Made by a program: the position numbers and the translations under genes
Assembly (NCBI GenBank): GCA_902775895.1
Contig: CACYNO010000011.1
Span: 1 to 40,688 of the forward strand
Direction of reading: 5' to 3'
From: an uncultured Lachnospiraceae bacterium
Lineage (GTDB): Bacteria > Bacillota > Clostridia > Lachnospirales > Lachnospiraceae
DNA: 40,688 bases
Shown here: one piece after another, positions 1 to 7,182 of the stretch
Layout: every line of letters starts with the position of its first letter
Numbering within the stretch: the first letter of the stretch is position 1
The notes under the pieces: model-generated
What the model saw: the letters and a program-made list of their open reading frames with translations, nothing else
What the model was told of the DNA's origin: nothing
Database searches by the model: none

Positions 1-91
1 GTATCGGTGTACATACCGATGAGGGCAGGTGCTGAGTGGCGCTTGAGGTATGGTCAGCCGAAGAAATATGAAATCTGAACTCGTCACTTGA

Positions 92-553
92 CAATGTTGT
101 AGTGATCTTCCTGTATGCTTTGAGGAGTTGTATCATTATCTTACCGGACGGGGGATTCCTTGTTCAGATGCTTTTGAGATATCGGACACTGCGGGAAATG
201 GACGCAGACTTTATCCTGCGCAGGTTGAAAAACTCAGAAAATACGGCGTATCTGATGAGTATATAAATGCCTTCAATGATACGGTTTATTTATTCTCCAG
301 AGGGAGTTGCGCGGAAAATGTGACGATAGCGTGGATGATGGCGTTCTATAAGATGTATTATCCGGAAAGTTTTTATAAGGTGGCGTGTAAATACGGAAGA
401 GAGTATGAGGATCACAACCGGGTGGCGGATGCCGTCAGGAGGAATCCGGATTGTTTAAAAAAGGCTGTATATTTAACGGATTTTTCGGAGTTGCTTTCGG
501 AGGCGGAGATGAGAGGAGTCAGACCGGAAGAGCTGATCGGGTTGTTGATTTGA
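92..553 (+). pseudogene. PolC-type DNA polymerase III alpha subunit, C-terminal fragment (remnant)
   Basis: The frame is open from base 92, just after a TGA at 89-91, to TGA 551-553. The encoded residues resemble the C-terminal part of Gram-positive replicative polymerase PolC: an EELYHYLTGRGI segment, then GVSDEYINAF, then a V/IAWMMAFYKMYYPESFY segment. These correspond to the PolC stretch just after the catalytic palm, where the family has a WYIESCKK..Y.FP..HA..Y pattern followed by A.(R/Y)...VHHP..YY. The family's catalytic aspartates would lie upstream and are absent. The end is also about 60 residues shorter than usual. The first possible start, TTG 128, has GAGGAG directly abutting it, too close for a normal ribosome site. 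I read it as a truncated remnant rather than a working polymerase. A short accessory protein derived from PolC cannot be excluded. Confidence 0.5.
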
Positions 554-690
554 AAAACAACTGCTATATCTTAATGAGCCGAATGCTACATGACCTCTTG
601 TCTATGTCATTAAAAATGTAAAAAATGACACTATTACGTCCTTTAAAATGTTGATTAGTTACTTTTTATAGTGTAATTTATTTATAAAAA

Positions 691-758
691 TGAGGCTTCA
701 TCAGTTTGTGTGTGTAAGTAGCCAAGGCTACTTACACACACAAACTGATGAAGCCTCA
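691..758. repeat. Perfect 33-bp inverted repeat with 2-nt loop
   Basis: Arms 691-723 and 726-758 are exact reverse complements, separated only by AA at 724-725. On the minus strand the hairpin is followed by TTTTTATAAA (rc of 681-690), so it could act as an intrinsic terminator for the minus-strand gene ending at 889. The stem is far longer than a normal terminator and lies about 130 nt past the stop codon. The flanks differ (A-rich on both sides of the plus strand), so the palindrome ends sharply. The rest of 554-888 shows no gene or recognisable signal. Confidence 0.85.
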
Positions 759-888
759 AAAAATTTGAAAGATTTCCCGAGGGGCAAGGATATCTATGTC
801 TGACTATCGGATACAGGATTGGATGACAAATTATCCCCTTTATGGTTTTATTGGCTTGATGAAATGAAACAGACTGGTACAATTATAA

Positions 889-2037
889 TTATGCTGCCTG
901 CTGGGTTTCAGCAGGTTTTATCCTCTCAAGTGAGGCAGGATCCACATGTATCCGTTCAAGGATATTGGTTTTTGTAACCTTTTCCTTTGTCTCATCACTC
1001 AGTCTGTCTATAAGAGGGTAATACTTAAGGATCTCATCCTCATATCCTTTCCAATGACCTACCTTATCACTTCCTATCATAAAGCGGTCAGGATATTTTT
1101 CTATAAGGGCAGCCCACTCGTCAAGGCTTTCATTACTGATATTTATGTAGTCGTCAAAGACTAACCAGGAAATGTCATAATACAGGTTCGGATTATCCTT
1201 TAGCATTTCATCTGTGATCTGTGTATGCTTTGAATCTTCAACACGACGCGATATACCTGTGTGTGCCCATATGATGACCGCGTTGCGGTTATGGGCAAGT
1301 GCGTTTTTCATTTCCTGAAGATATATGGGATCATCAGTATAAGACGGACCTATATTGTGATGTATGATAACGGGTATATCATATTCTGCCGCCAGATCAT
1401 AAACCTCAAGAAAAGCAGGATGATCCGCATGAGGAGGTTCACCGTAAGTGAGTGCGGTCAGATCATCGTGGCGGCTCATAACCTCTCCGATCCCGTAAAT
1501 ATCGTCAGGATACGTTTCAAGAAGCCTTCTGAGATTTGAAGCAGCGTTTTTGTCGTTAGGATTTATGCCGCATATAAACGGGAAAAATCTTTCCTTAACC
1601 TCATCCGGCTGTGCCATATAATCTGCCATCATGATGTAGTCGGTCGCACTGTAATAATAACATCTTGAATCATTGCTCATGTAATAGGTGGGTTCATTGG
1701 GCGCATTCTCATCCCACTGTTTTGCCATCGCCATGCCGAAAATGACGGCGTAAGGAACATTTACCTCATCCATTTTTTTTGCAAGGGCTTCAAAGCCATC
1801 AGTCTTTTGTAAAAAATCAAGGTAATGCAAATGCGAGTCTATGATGCTGTATCCGCCGTCAGGCGTCGTACTTTTTGCAGTCTGTCCATCAGGAACGACG
1901 GATAGCTGTCGCTGGGTTGTTTCCTGAACAGTTGTATTTTGCTTTGCATCGGCTGACTCCGTCGGAGCGGTGGCAGAAGAGCAGCCGGCAAGGGTGAGTA
2001 AAAGGCCTGCCAGTAATAGTGCTGTAATCTTTTTCAT
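889..2037 (-). CDS. Amidohydrolase-family (Amidohydro_2) lipoprotein
   Basis: Encodes 382 residues. The N-terminus is a lipoprotein signal: a short basic start, a leucine-rich core and a lipobox LAGC with Cys at residue 19, followed by a Ser/Thr/Gln-rich linker. The body has TIM-barrel metal hydrolase features: IDSHLHYLD (HxH metal motif, about residues 66-74), EYDIPVIIHHNIGP (metal His), IIWAHTG (His) and MIGSDKVGHW (catalytic or metal Asp near residue 324). This matches the amidohydrolase 2 / TatD-like group of hydrolases and decarboxylases; the substrate is unknown. It would sit lipid-anchored on the outer face of the membrane, which is unusual for this family. AAGGAGG (rc of 2044-2050) is 6 nt before the ATG. 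It stands alone on the minus strand, with the 33-bp palindrome downstream as possible terminator. Family call is firm, function unknown. Confidence 0.85.
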   Translation of the reverse strand: MKKITALLLAGLLLTLAGCSSATAPTESADAKQNTTVQETTQRQLSVVPDGQTAKSTTPDGGYSIIDSHLHYLDFLQKTDGFEALAKKMDEVNVPYAVIFGMAMAKQWDENAPNEPTYYMSNDSRCYYYSATDYIMMADYMAQPDEVKERFFPFICGINPNDKNAASNLRRLLETYPDDIYGIGEVMSRHDDLTALTYGEPPHADHPAFLEVYDLAAEYDIPVIIHHNIGPSYTDDPIYLQEMKNALAHNRNAVIIWAHTGISRRVEDSKHTQITDEMLKDNPNLYYDISWLVFDDYINISNESLDEWAALIEKYPDRFMIGSDKVGHWKGYEDEILKYYPLIDRLSDETKEKVTKTNILERIHVDPASLERIKPAETQQAA

Positions 2038-2306
2038 AACAAACCTCCTTGTGTTATGTGCCTATACTATAGATATACATGGTTCGGGCGTTTAATGTTT
2101 ACTTTAAATATATAGTGTGATTGTACCATTTTTTTATACACATTTCAGCAGAGATATTCAGAAAGAGCCTGATAGGGTTTCCGATTATTATGAGAGTACC
2201 AAGCAGAGAGGCAAGGGGGACTAAGCGGGAAGTCTACGCTTTTGGAGGCGATTGTGGCGGCTTTTGGATGCGGATGAGCGGCCGGAGGAATGCTGACAAA
2301 ATGAAA
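2038..2306. other. Gene-poor spacer, no clear feature
   Basis: Between the divergent amidohydrolase and HTH genes. A minus-strand TATAGT (rc of 2066-2071) could be a -10 for the amidohydrolase, but I find no convincing -35. Bases 2110-2306 show no ribosome site followed by a plausible frame. Confidence 0.4.
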
Positions 2307-2335
2307 TTGACAAAGCGAAATCGCATACCTATAAT
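2307..2335 (+). promoter_or_regulatory. Perfect sigma-A consensus promoter
   Basis: TTGACA at 2307-2312 and TATAAT at 2330-2335 are separated by exactly 17 bp. Both hexamers match the vegetative consensus in full. It lies 33 bp upstream of the HTH gene at 2369 and should give a leader of about 25 nt containing the GGAGG site. Confidence 0.85.
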
Positions 2336-2368
2336 AATGACATAATGAAAATGACAGTGGGAGGATGA

Positions 2369-2644
2369 ATGAAAAATATAACCACTTTAGATGCTGCTTT
2401 AAAACGGATAGAAGAATTGGAAAAAAAGAATGCGGAGCTTCGGGAAGAACTGGATTACTGGAAAAAAAGAAAGGCCAGCGGAAGGCAGAAGCATAATGCC
2501 AAGTGGATGAATGTATATAATGATTTTGTTGCCTGCTATGAAAAGGGAATGAGCGTTATGGAGATTGCTGAAAGAAATGGGATCAGTGAACGGAGTATGT
2601 ATCGTTATAAGGCTTATTATGAGCAGATGAAAAGAGGAATATAA
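2369..2644 (+). CDS. Small coiled-coil / helix-turn-helix protein
   Basis: Encodes 91 residues behind GGAGGATGA and the consensus promoter at 2307. Residues about 8-32 are heptad-rich (RIEELEKKNAELREELDYW), predicting a coiled-coil dimeriser. Residues about 61-80 (MSVMEIAERNGISERSMYRY) look like a resolvase-type or Hin-type helix-turn-helix, where a short helix, a Gly turn and a recognition helix are visible. The highly basic middle (KKRKASGRQKHNAK) suits nucleic-acid contact. It resembles DNA-binding accessory proteins of mobile elements but lacks a resolvase catalytic domain. The next frame downstream is a DUF1016 nuclease remnant, so the gene may be a leftover of an element or defence module. 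DNA binding is inference. It could be a small regulator or the surviving N-terminus of something larger. Confidence 0.65.
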   Translation: MKNITTLDAALKRIEELEKKNAELREELDYWKKRKASGRQKHNAKWMNVYNDFVACYEKGMSVMEIAERNGISERSMYRYKAYYEQMKRGI

Positions 2645-2657
2645 GGGAAATGAAAAA

Positions 2658-2804
2658 GTGTCAACACTGCTGACACAATTGAGTTGGACGAATCATCTGC
2701 TGATCATGTCCGGCTGTAAGTCTCAGGAAGAACGCGAATTCTATATGTTTCTGGCAATAAAGGAACGCTACAGTTCCAGAGAACTTGAAACACTGATAAT
2801 GTAG
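2658..2804 (+). pseudogene. DUF1016 / YhcG-type PDDEXK nuclease, N-terminal-domain remnant
   Basis: A 48-codon frame runs from GTG 2658 to TAG 2802-2804. It reads LLTQLSWTNHLLIMSGCKSQ, then EEREFYMFLAIKERYSSREL. This is the hallmark of the DUF1016 N-terminal domain (LS(W)SH...L......R.FY...A....WS.R.L). A full family member is about 330-370 residues with a C-terminal PDDEXK nuclease domain, and none of that remains here. It has no ribosome site of its own. An imperfect inverted repeat (GTGTCA..TGACAC, 2658-2676) overlaps its beginning. I regard it as the internal remnant of a decayed gene, consistent with the other broken genes in this stretch. Too short for functional claims. Confidence 0.6.
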
Positions 2805-2819
2805 GAAGGGTACGAGAAG

Positions 2820-3134
2820 ATGGCTTCAAGCAAAGAATATCTGGAATTTGTCCTGGAACAGCTTTCCGGGCTGGATGGGGTCAGCTACAGGGCGATGATG
2901 GGGGAGTACATCATTTATTACAGAGGTAAGATTGTCGGCGGGATATATGATGACCGGTTTCTGGTGAAACCGGTGCCGGCGGCGGTGGATATGATGCCGG
3001 AGGCGGAGCGGGAGTTGCCGTATGAGGGGGCTAAGGAAATGCTGCTGGTGGAGGACGTTGAGGACAGGGGATTTTTGGAGGAGCTGTTGGAGAGGATGTA
3101 TGAGGAACTGCCGGTGGCAGGGAAAAAGAAGTAA
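2820..3134 (+). CDS. TfoX/Sxy N-terminal-domain protein
   Basis: Encodes 104 residues after GGAAGGGTACGAGAAG. The sequence has the TfoX_N pattern: an N-terminal helix EYLEFVLEQLS, then YRAMMGEYIIYYRGKIVGGIYDDRFLVKPV (beta strands of the fold), then a PYEGAKEMLLVEDVED segment and a C-terminal helix with a Lys-rich tail. TfoX_N-only proteins are common in Firmicutes. Sxy/TfoX of gammaproteobacteria controls competence, but that role needs CRP partners and should not be transferred here. It lies downstream of the HTH gene and the DUF1016 remnant on the same strand, with no promoter visible in the short gap. Family call is good, function unknown. Confidence 0.8.
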   Translation: MASSKEYLEFVLEQLSGLDGVSYRAMMGEYIIYYRGKIVGGIYDDRFLVKPVPAAVDMMPEAERELPYEGAKEMLLVEDVEDRGFLEELLERMYEELPVAGKKK

Positions 3135-3177
3135 AACATGGATCAAGTAAAAAACGTTTATATTTTTATACTACCGG

Positions 3178-3183
3178 TATAAT
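3178..3183 (+). promoter_or_regulatory. Candidate -10 box (TATAAT)
   Basis: A perfect TATAAT at 3178-3183 sits 88 bp upstream of the small ORF at 3272. The region 17 bp upstream (CGTTTA) is a poor -35, so only the -10 can be supported. Confidence 0.35.
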
Positions 3184-3271
3184 GACATATCAGGATTAAA
3201 GTGGTATTATTCGCAGAAGAGTAATAAAGAGCAAAATCGGAAACAGCAGATTTTCCGGAAAGGAGAGAGAC

Positions 3272-3424
3272 ATGAGAACAATATATTGCACTTACAGTAC
3301 AAAAAATAAACGACATGATTCTTCGCTTACCATTCATTTAGAGCGAGGATCAGATTTCATGCCCTCTTTTAAGGCCGAGAATTTGCATAGAAAAAATATC
3401 ATTACGGGTTTCCGACATTATTAA
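3272..3424 (+). CDS. Unrecognised 50-residue ORF
   Basis: ATG 3272 to TAA 3422-3424. The case for translation is a good ribosome site (AAAGGAGAGAGAC), a TATAAT 90 bp upstream and an intrinsic terminator 33 bp downstream, which together make a self-contained transcription unit. The product is short, basic and hydrophilic (starts MRTIYCTYSTKNKRHDSS, ends ITGFRHY). It has no signal peptide, membrane segment or motif that I recognise. It could be a small protein, a leader, or the end of a degraded gene. Confidence 0.4.
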   Translation: MRTIYCTYSTKNKRHDSSLTIHLERGSDFMPSFKAENLHRKNIITGFRHY

Positions 3425-3456
3425 GACCGAAACACAGATTTTTTTTACGCATTTAG

Positions 3457-3490
3457 ACCGTTTGCCTTAAACAGGGCGGACGGTTTTTTT
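3457..3490 (+). terminator. Intrinsic terminator
   Basis: Arms ACCGTTTGCC (3457-3466) and GGGCGGACGGT (3474-3484) pair over about 10 bp with two G-U pairs, followed by a run of seven T (3484-3490). It ends the unit containing the 50-residue ORF, 30 bp before the metallophosphoesterase start. Confidence 0.8.
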
Positions 3491-3519
3491 ATGTTTATTT
3501 CAGGAAGGAGATGAAAAAA

Positions 3520-4233
3520 ATGAAAGTAGTTGTTATACCGGATGTGCATTTGAAAGGCTGGCTTTTTGACCGTGCGGAGGATATTTTAAGATCAGGCAGG
3601 GCGGACAGGGCTGTCTGTCTGATGGACATCCCGGACGACTGGGATATGGAGTTTCAGGTTGAGTTATACAGGGAAACCTATGACCGGGCTATAGCATTTG
3701 CAAAAAGTTTTCCGGATACGCTTTGGTGTTACGGAAATCATGATATCAGTTATCCGTGGGGCAGATTAGAGTCGGGTTATTCTATATGTGCAGAGGCAAC
3801 GGTGATATCCAAACTTGAAGATTTTAAAAATGCACTTCAGGATAAGTCACTATTGGCATTTGTCCACAGGATAGACAATGTTTTGTTTATGCATGGAGGG
3901 CTCACCAAAAGCTTTGTGCGCGGACTTGATAAAAAGTTGTTGGATGCGGACATAGATGATGTGATCGCGGCAGTCAATTCAGCACCTCAGGAGTTTATCT
4001 GGAATGATGATTCACCGCTTTGGTTCAGACCACAGTATATAAAAAAAGAAATGTTCAGAAATGATAAGTTCACACAGGTAGTGGGTCATACGCCGGTTGA
4101 TGAAATATATGAAAAAAGCGGTGTTATTTCTACGGATGTGTTTTCTACATTTCCTGACGGGCAGCAGATTGGTGAGTCGGCCATGGCGGTGATAGATACG
4201 GATAGCAGAGAGTGTGAAAAGGTGGAGGTGTAA
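3520..4233 (+). CDS. Calcineurin-like metallophosphoesterase
   Basis: Encodes about 237 residues. I choose ATG 3520 rather than ATG 3511 because the GGAAGGAG site ends at 3510, directly abutting the earlier codon. The binuclear-metal phosphoesterase motifs are in order: DVH (residues 8-10), CYGNHD (about 70-75), MHGG (about 124-127) and GHTP (189-192). The usual second motif GDxxD is altered to MDIPDD near residues 35-40, so one metal ligand context departs from the family. The overall arrangement resembles bacterial Ser/Thr-phosphatase-like or ApaH-like cytosolic enzymes. Its natural substrate cannot be told. An intrinsic terminator precedes it, and the CBM9-like lipoprotein gene follows after 128 bp. 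Confidence 0.85.
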   Translation: MKVVVIPDVHLKGWLFDRAEDILRSGRADRAVCLMDIPDDWDMEFQVELYRETYDRAIAFAKSFPDTLWCYGNHDISYPWGRLESGYSICAEATVISKLEDFKNALQDKSLLAFVHRIDNVLFMHGGLTKSFVRGLDKKLLDADIDDVIAAVNSAPQEFIWNDDSPLWFRPQYIKKEMFRNDKFTQVVGHTPVDEIYEKSGVISTDVFSTFPDGQQIGESAMAVIDTDSRECEKVEV

Positions 4234-4361
4234 TCTCTGCTTGTGGAATATAAAGAAAAAGTTCGACCTATCATTGGGAGTTGTAGAATGTTTGCCGGTG
4301 ATATAAACTGAAGAAAGAGAATACAATTTATCAAAAAGTTTAAGTTATCGGAGAATACAAT

Positions 4362-5072
4362 ATGCAGAGACGAAATGTAAATTTTATTATAATCCTCCTT
4401 GTTGCTATAACAGCCGCATTTTCCATCGCGGCATGTAAGCCGGCATCCGGAGATCAAAAGGATACGAATGCCGGATCGGATTACACGATCACAAAAGTAC
4501 ATGGCGATATACACTGGGAGGATATTCCCGCTTTTGATATAGATCAGGTTTTATGGACAGATGACTACGGGATAAGAGCGAAGGGGCAGCTTTGCTATGA
4601 CAAAGATGATCTTTATGTACATTTGTCCGCGGTTGAAAAGGATATCCGCGCTGAAAACACGGAGCCTCTTTCCCCGGTATATGAAGACAGCTGCCTGGAA
4701 TTTTTCTTCATGCTTGATGGAGAGGAGAAATACTTTAATTTCGAGATAAATCCCAACGGTGTTTTAAATATTCAGGTCGGACCCACAAAAACTGACCGCA
4801 TCTCTCTGGTAAGGGAGGATGATAAAGAATATTTCGATATCCGTACAGACAGAACTGCGGATGGCTGGGAAGCGTATTATAAGATACCTCTTGAGTTTAT
4901 GAGAGTGTTCTATCCGGATTATGAATTTAAGGGTGTATTACTTGCGAATGCATATAAATGCGGAAACAAGACGGTCAATAAACACTATATTGCCTGGAAG
5001 CCCGTAAACAGTGAAAAACCAAACTTTCATGTAACTTCGAGTTTCGGAAAGATGAATTTTGAGGATAGGTAA
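4362..5072 (+). CDS. CBM9-like carbohydrate-binding lipoprotein
   Basis: Encodes 236 residues after a GGAG site 9 nt upstream. The N-terminus is a lipoprotein signal with lipobox SIAAC (Cys near residue 25). The mature part begins with HWEDIPAFDIDQVLWTDD and contains DSCLEFFF, YFNFEINPNGVLN and WEAYYKIPLEFM. This is the diagnostic pattern of the carbohydrate-binding-module-9-like family, which includes DOMON-like beta sandwiches found alone or attached to glycoside hydrolases. It probably binds a sugar or aromatic ligand at the cell surface. No catalytic residues are evident. Neighbours (phosphoesterase upstream, secreted protease downstream) give no clear pathway. Single-domain stand-alone copies of this kind remain uncharacterised. 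Confidence 0.75.
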   Translation: MQRRNVNFIIILLVAITAAFSIAACKPASGDQKDTNAGSDYTITKVHGDIHWEDIPAFDIDQVLWTDDYGIRAKGQLCYDKDDLYVHLSAVEKDIRAENTEPLSPVYEDSCLEFFFMLDGEEKYFNFEINPNGVLNIQVGPTKTDRISLVREDDKEYFDIRTDRTADGWEAYYKIPLEFMRVFYPDYEFKGVLLANAYKCGNKTVNKHYIAWKPVNSEKPNFHVTSSFGKMNFEDR

Positions 5073-5163
5073 CAACAATACATAAATATGATCAGATGTG
5101 TGGATAGATTTTTAATAATGAAATTCGAGTATAATTACAAAATATAAACGTGAGGTGCGTGGG

Positions 5164-7023
5164 TTGAAAAAAGTTTTTAAGAAAACCGGTGCGGTAACAG
5201 GTGCGGCAGTCCTTGGTGCATCTCTTTTTGTTGTACCGTTTTTTAACGTATACGGAGAGGTTACAGGAGATACGGAGGACACTTATATCATCGAATGTGA
5301 CAGCGATAAGATAAATGAAGTGTCTTCGGTTCTTGAAGAAGAAGATGTTGCTGTCGGGGATGTGCTTGAGATAGAGGATACATCATTTATACAGGTTTCA
5401 TTGACCGAAAATGAGAAAGAAAAGATAGAAGATGATAAAAACGTTGAATCCGTCGGTGAGGACCATAAACTGTACCTTATGGGAAACACCGCTTCTTCGT
5501 TAAATGACACATATAAAAACGATATATGGCACTTTGACAACATAAATACCGGGGGCGCCTGGGACGTGCTGGGCAAGACCTCCGGCAGAAAAAAGGTGAG
5601 AGTTGCTGTGATCGACTCGGGCGTGGAGAGATCCCACAGTGACCTGAAAGGTGTTGTAAAGACTAATAAATGCATGATTTATGGGGATGATAATTATGAG
5701 AAAAATGAGTCATCCGCGGTGTCACTGCACGGCACCCATATTGCAGGGATCATTGGTGCCACATCCAACAATAAAAACGGAATTGCGGGAGTTGCTTCAT
5801 ATAACAATGATACCGTTGAGATCTACAGCTACAGGGTGTTTGATAAAAACATTTCTTTAGACGGAAAAGTAAGTGTTTCTGCCGGTGAGATGAATGTGGC
5901 AAATGCCATAATTTATGCGGTTGAAAAAGATGGATGCAAGGTCATAAATCTTAGTCTGGGAAGTGATACGGAAGTCCCCATTGTAAAGGCAGCATGTGAA
6001 TACGCCGTAAAAAAAGGCTGTACGGTGATCGCAGCGGGAGGAAACGAAGGAAAAAATTCCAGGATCTATCCCGGGGATTATGACAGTGCCATAAGTGTTA
6101 TAGCTGCCACTTACGGAAAAGACCCTTCTAAACCATCCCAAAATAGAAGAGCATATTTTTCATCCTATGGAGGAAAGGACATAAGTGCCCCGGGAAAAAG
6201 TATTTACAGCACGGAATTTAACAACGGATACAGGGAATCCGACGGATCATCCCAGGCAGCAGGAATGGTAACGGCGGTTGTGGCAATGATCTGTTCTGTA
6301 AGACCTGATCTTAAGCAGGATGACATTAAGAGTATAATCACATCCACAGCGACAGATATCGGAAGCAAAGGTTATGATGCGGAGACGGCATGGGGGAATA
6401 TCAACGCCGGAAAAGCCTTGGAAAAAGCTAAAACATACAAGGCGAGTGCCGCAAAAAAGACCGGATGGGTAAACGAAAACGGACGATATAAGTATTACGG
6501 TTCAGATGGCAAGGCGTATACGGGATGGCATTGGATGACATCCCAAGAAGGTGAAAAAACAGATCACTGGTCATATTTTGGTCCTGACGGATGCCTGAGG
6601 ACCGGCTGGCAGAAAATGGGGACATCGTCTAATCCTGACGGGAAGGCAAAAGTACACTGGTCCTATTTCGGCCCCAACGGATGGCTGAGGACAGGATGGC
6701 AAAAGATGGGAACGTCCGCTAATCCGGACGGTAATGCCAAAGTACACTGGTCCTATTTCGGTCCTAACGGTTGGCTGAGGACTGACTGGCAGCAGATGGG
6801 AACCTCATCCAATCCGGACGGTAATGCCAAAGTACACTGGTCCTACTTCGGCCCCAACGGATGGTTGAGGACCGGTTGGCAGACCATGGGAACTGCGGCC
6901 AACCCGGACGGAAAGAATAAAGTCCATAAGTCATACTTCGGAGACAACGGATGGCTGCGTACGGGAAAAGTATATATAGGCGGTAAGGCTTATACGTTTG
7001 ATAACAGAGGCTGGTTAAAATAA
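5164..7023 (+). CDS. Secreted subtilisin-like (S8) protease with cell-wall-binding repeats
   Basis: I choose TTG 5164 (619 residues) over GTG 5155 because GAGGTG at 5152-5157 fits it. Order: signal peptide (about 1-32); I9-like inhibitor prodomain (about 38-105); subtilase domain with Asp151 (VAVIDSG), His189 (LHGTHIAG), oxyanion Asn in AAGGNEG and Ser363 in DGSSQAAG, where the family usually has GTSMA; then a C-terminal module from about residue 440. That module starts GWVNENGRYKYY and continues as 30-residue repeats with an exact 90-nt period (HWSYFGPNGWLRTGWQKMG type). These are aromatic choline/glucan-binding-type repeats that hold proteins on the wall. A TATAAT at 5130-5135 may be the -10. 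The same module recurs in the LRR protein at 37.2 kb. Target proteins are unknown. Confidence 0.9.
   Translation: MKKVFKKTGAVTGAAVLGASLFVVPFFNVYGEVTGDTEDTYIIECDSDKINEVSSVLEEEDVAVGDVLEIEDTSFIQVSLTENEKEKIEDDKNVESVGEDHKLYLMGNTASSLNDTYKNDIWHFDNINTGGAWDVLGKTSGRKKVRVAVIDSGVERSHSDLKGVVKTNKCMIYGDDNYEKNESSAVSLHGTHIAGIIGATSNNKNGIAGVASYNNDTVEIYSYRVFDKNISLDGKVSVSAGEMNVANAIIYAVEKDGCKVINLSLGSDTEVPIVKAACEYAVKKGCTVIAAGGNEGKNSRIYPGDYDSAISVIAATYGKDPSKPSQNRRAYFSSYGGKDISAPGKSIYSTEFNNGYRESDGSSQAAGMVTAVVAMICSVRPDLKQDDIKSIITSTATDIGSKGYDAETAWGNINAGKALEKAKTYKASAAKKTGWVNENGRYKYYGSDGKAYTGWHWMTSQEGEKTDHWSYFGPDGCLRTGWQKMGTSSNPDGKAKVHWSYFGPNGWLRTGWQKMGTSANPDGNAKVHWSYFGPNGWLRTDWQQMGTSSNPDGNAKVHWSYFGPNGWLRTGWQTMGTAANPDGKNKVHKSYFGDNGWLRTGKVYIGGKAYTFDNRGWLK
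6565..6960 (+). repeat. 90-bp coding tandem repeats (wall-binding repeats)
   Basis: The CACTGG (HW) landmark recurs at 6565, 6655, 6745 and 6835, with a diverged CATAAG copy at 6925: an exact 90-bp period encoding 30 residues. The central units are nearly identical at DNA level, which suggests recent duplication or unequal crossing-over. Confidence 0.85.
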
Positions 7024-7032
7024 AGATTTGAT

Positions 7033-7078
7033 AAGGGATTGTTCTTCAAAAAACTGACTAAAGGACCGTCCCTTTTTT
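7033..7078 (+). terminator. Intrinsic terminator of the protease gene
   Basis: Arms AAGGGATTGTTC (7033-7044) and GGACCGTCCCTT (7063-7074) pair with one mismatch and two wobble pairs, followed by a T-run to 7078. Confidence 0.75.
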
Positions 7079-7115
7079 ATTCTTTGCCGTGTCACACCCG
7101 GATAAAATCGTCACC

Positions 7116-7144
7116 GTGACAAGCCCTATACAATTTGTTAAAAT
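7116..7144 (+). promoter_or_regulatory. Promoter of the nitroreductase-suf operon
   Basis: GTGACA (7116-7121), a 17-bp spacer and TAAAAT (7139-7144): five of six matches in each hexamer. It lies about 39 bp before the nitroreductase start and is the only good promoter before sufU. Confidence 0.6.
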
Positions 7145-7182
7145 TATACGATAACAAAAAGAAGAAAGGGGGAAAGAATAAG

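Noticed and set aside
1-78. Open frame 1 entering from the left edge and ending at TGA 76-78
   Set aside because: Only 25 codons, no recognisable motif and no start in view; cannot be told from chance.
682-882. Minus-strand frame of 66 codons across the 33-bp palindrome
   Set aside because: Its codons come from both arms of the palindrome and no ribosome site precedes it.
2658-2676. GTGTCA..TGACAC inverted repeat as a terminator of the HTH gene
   Set aside because: Only 6 bp and no T-run; it lies inside the DUF1016 remnant coding sequence.
6565-6960. Regular 90-bp spacing as a CRISPR array
   Set aside because: Repeats are in-frame coding units of the protease with no unique spacers; no cas genes nearby.
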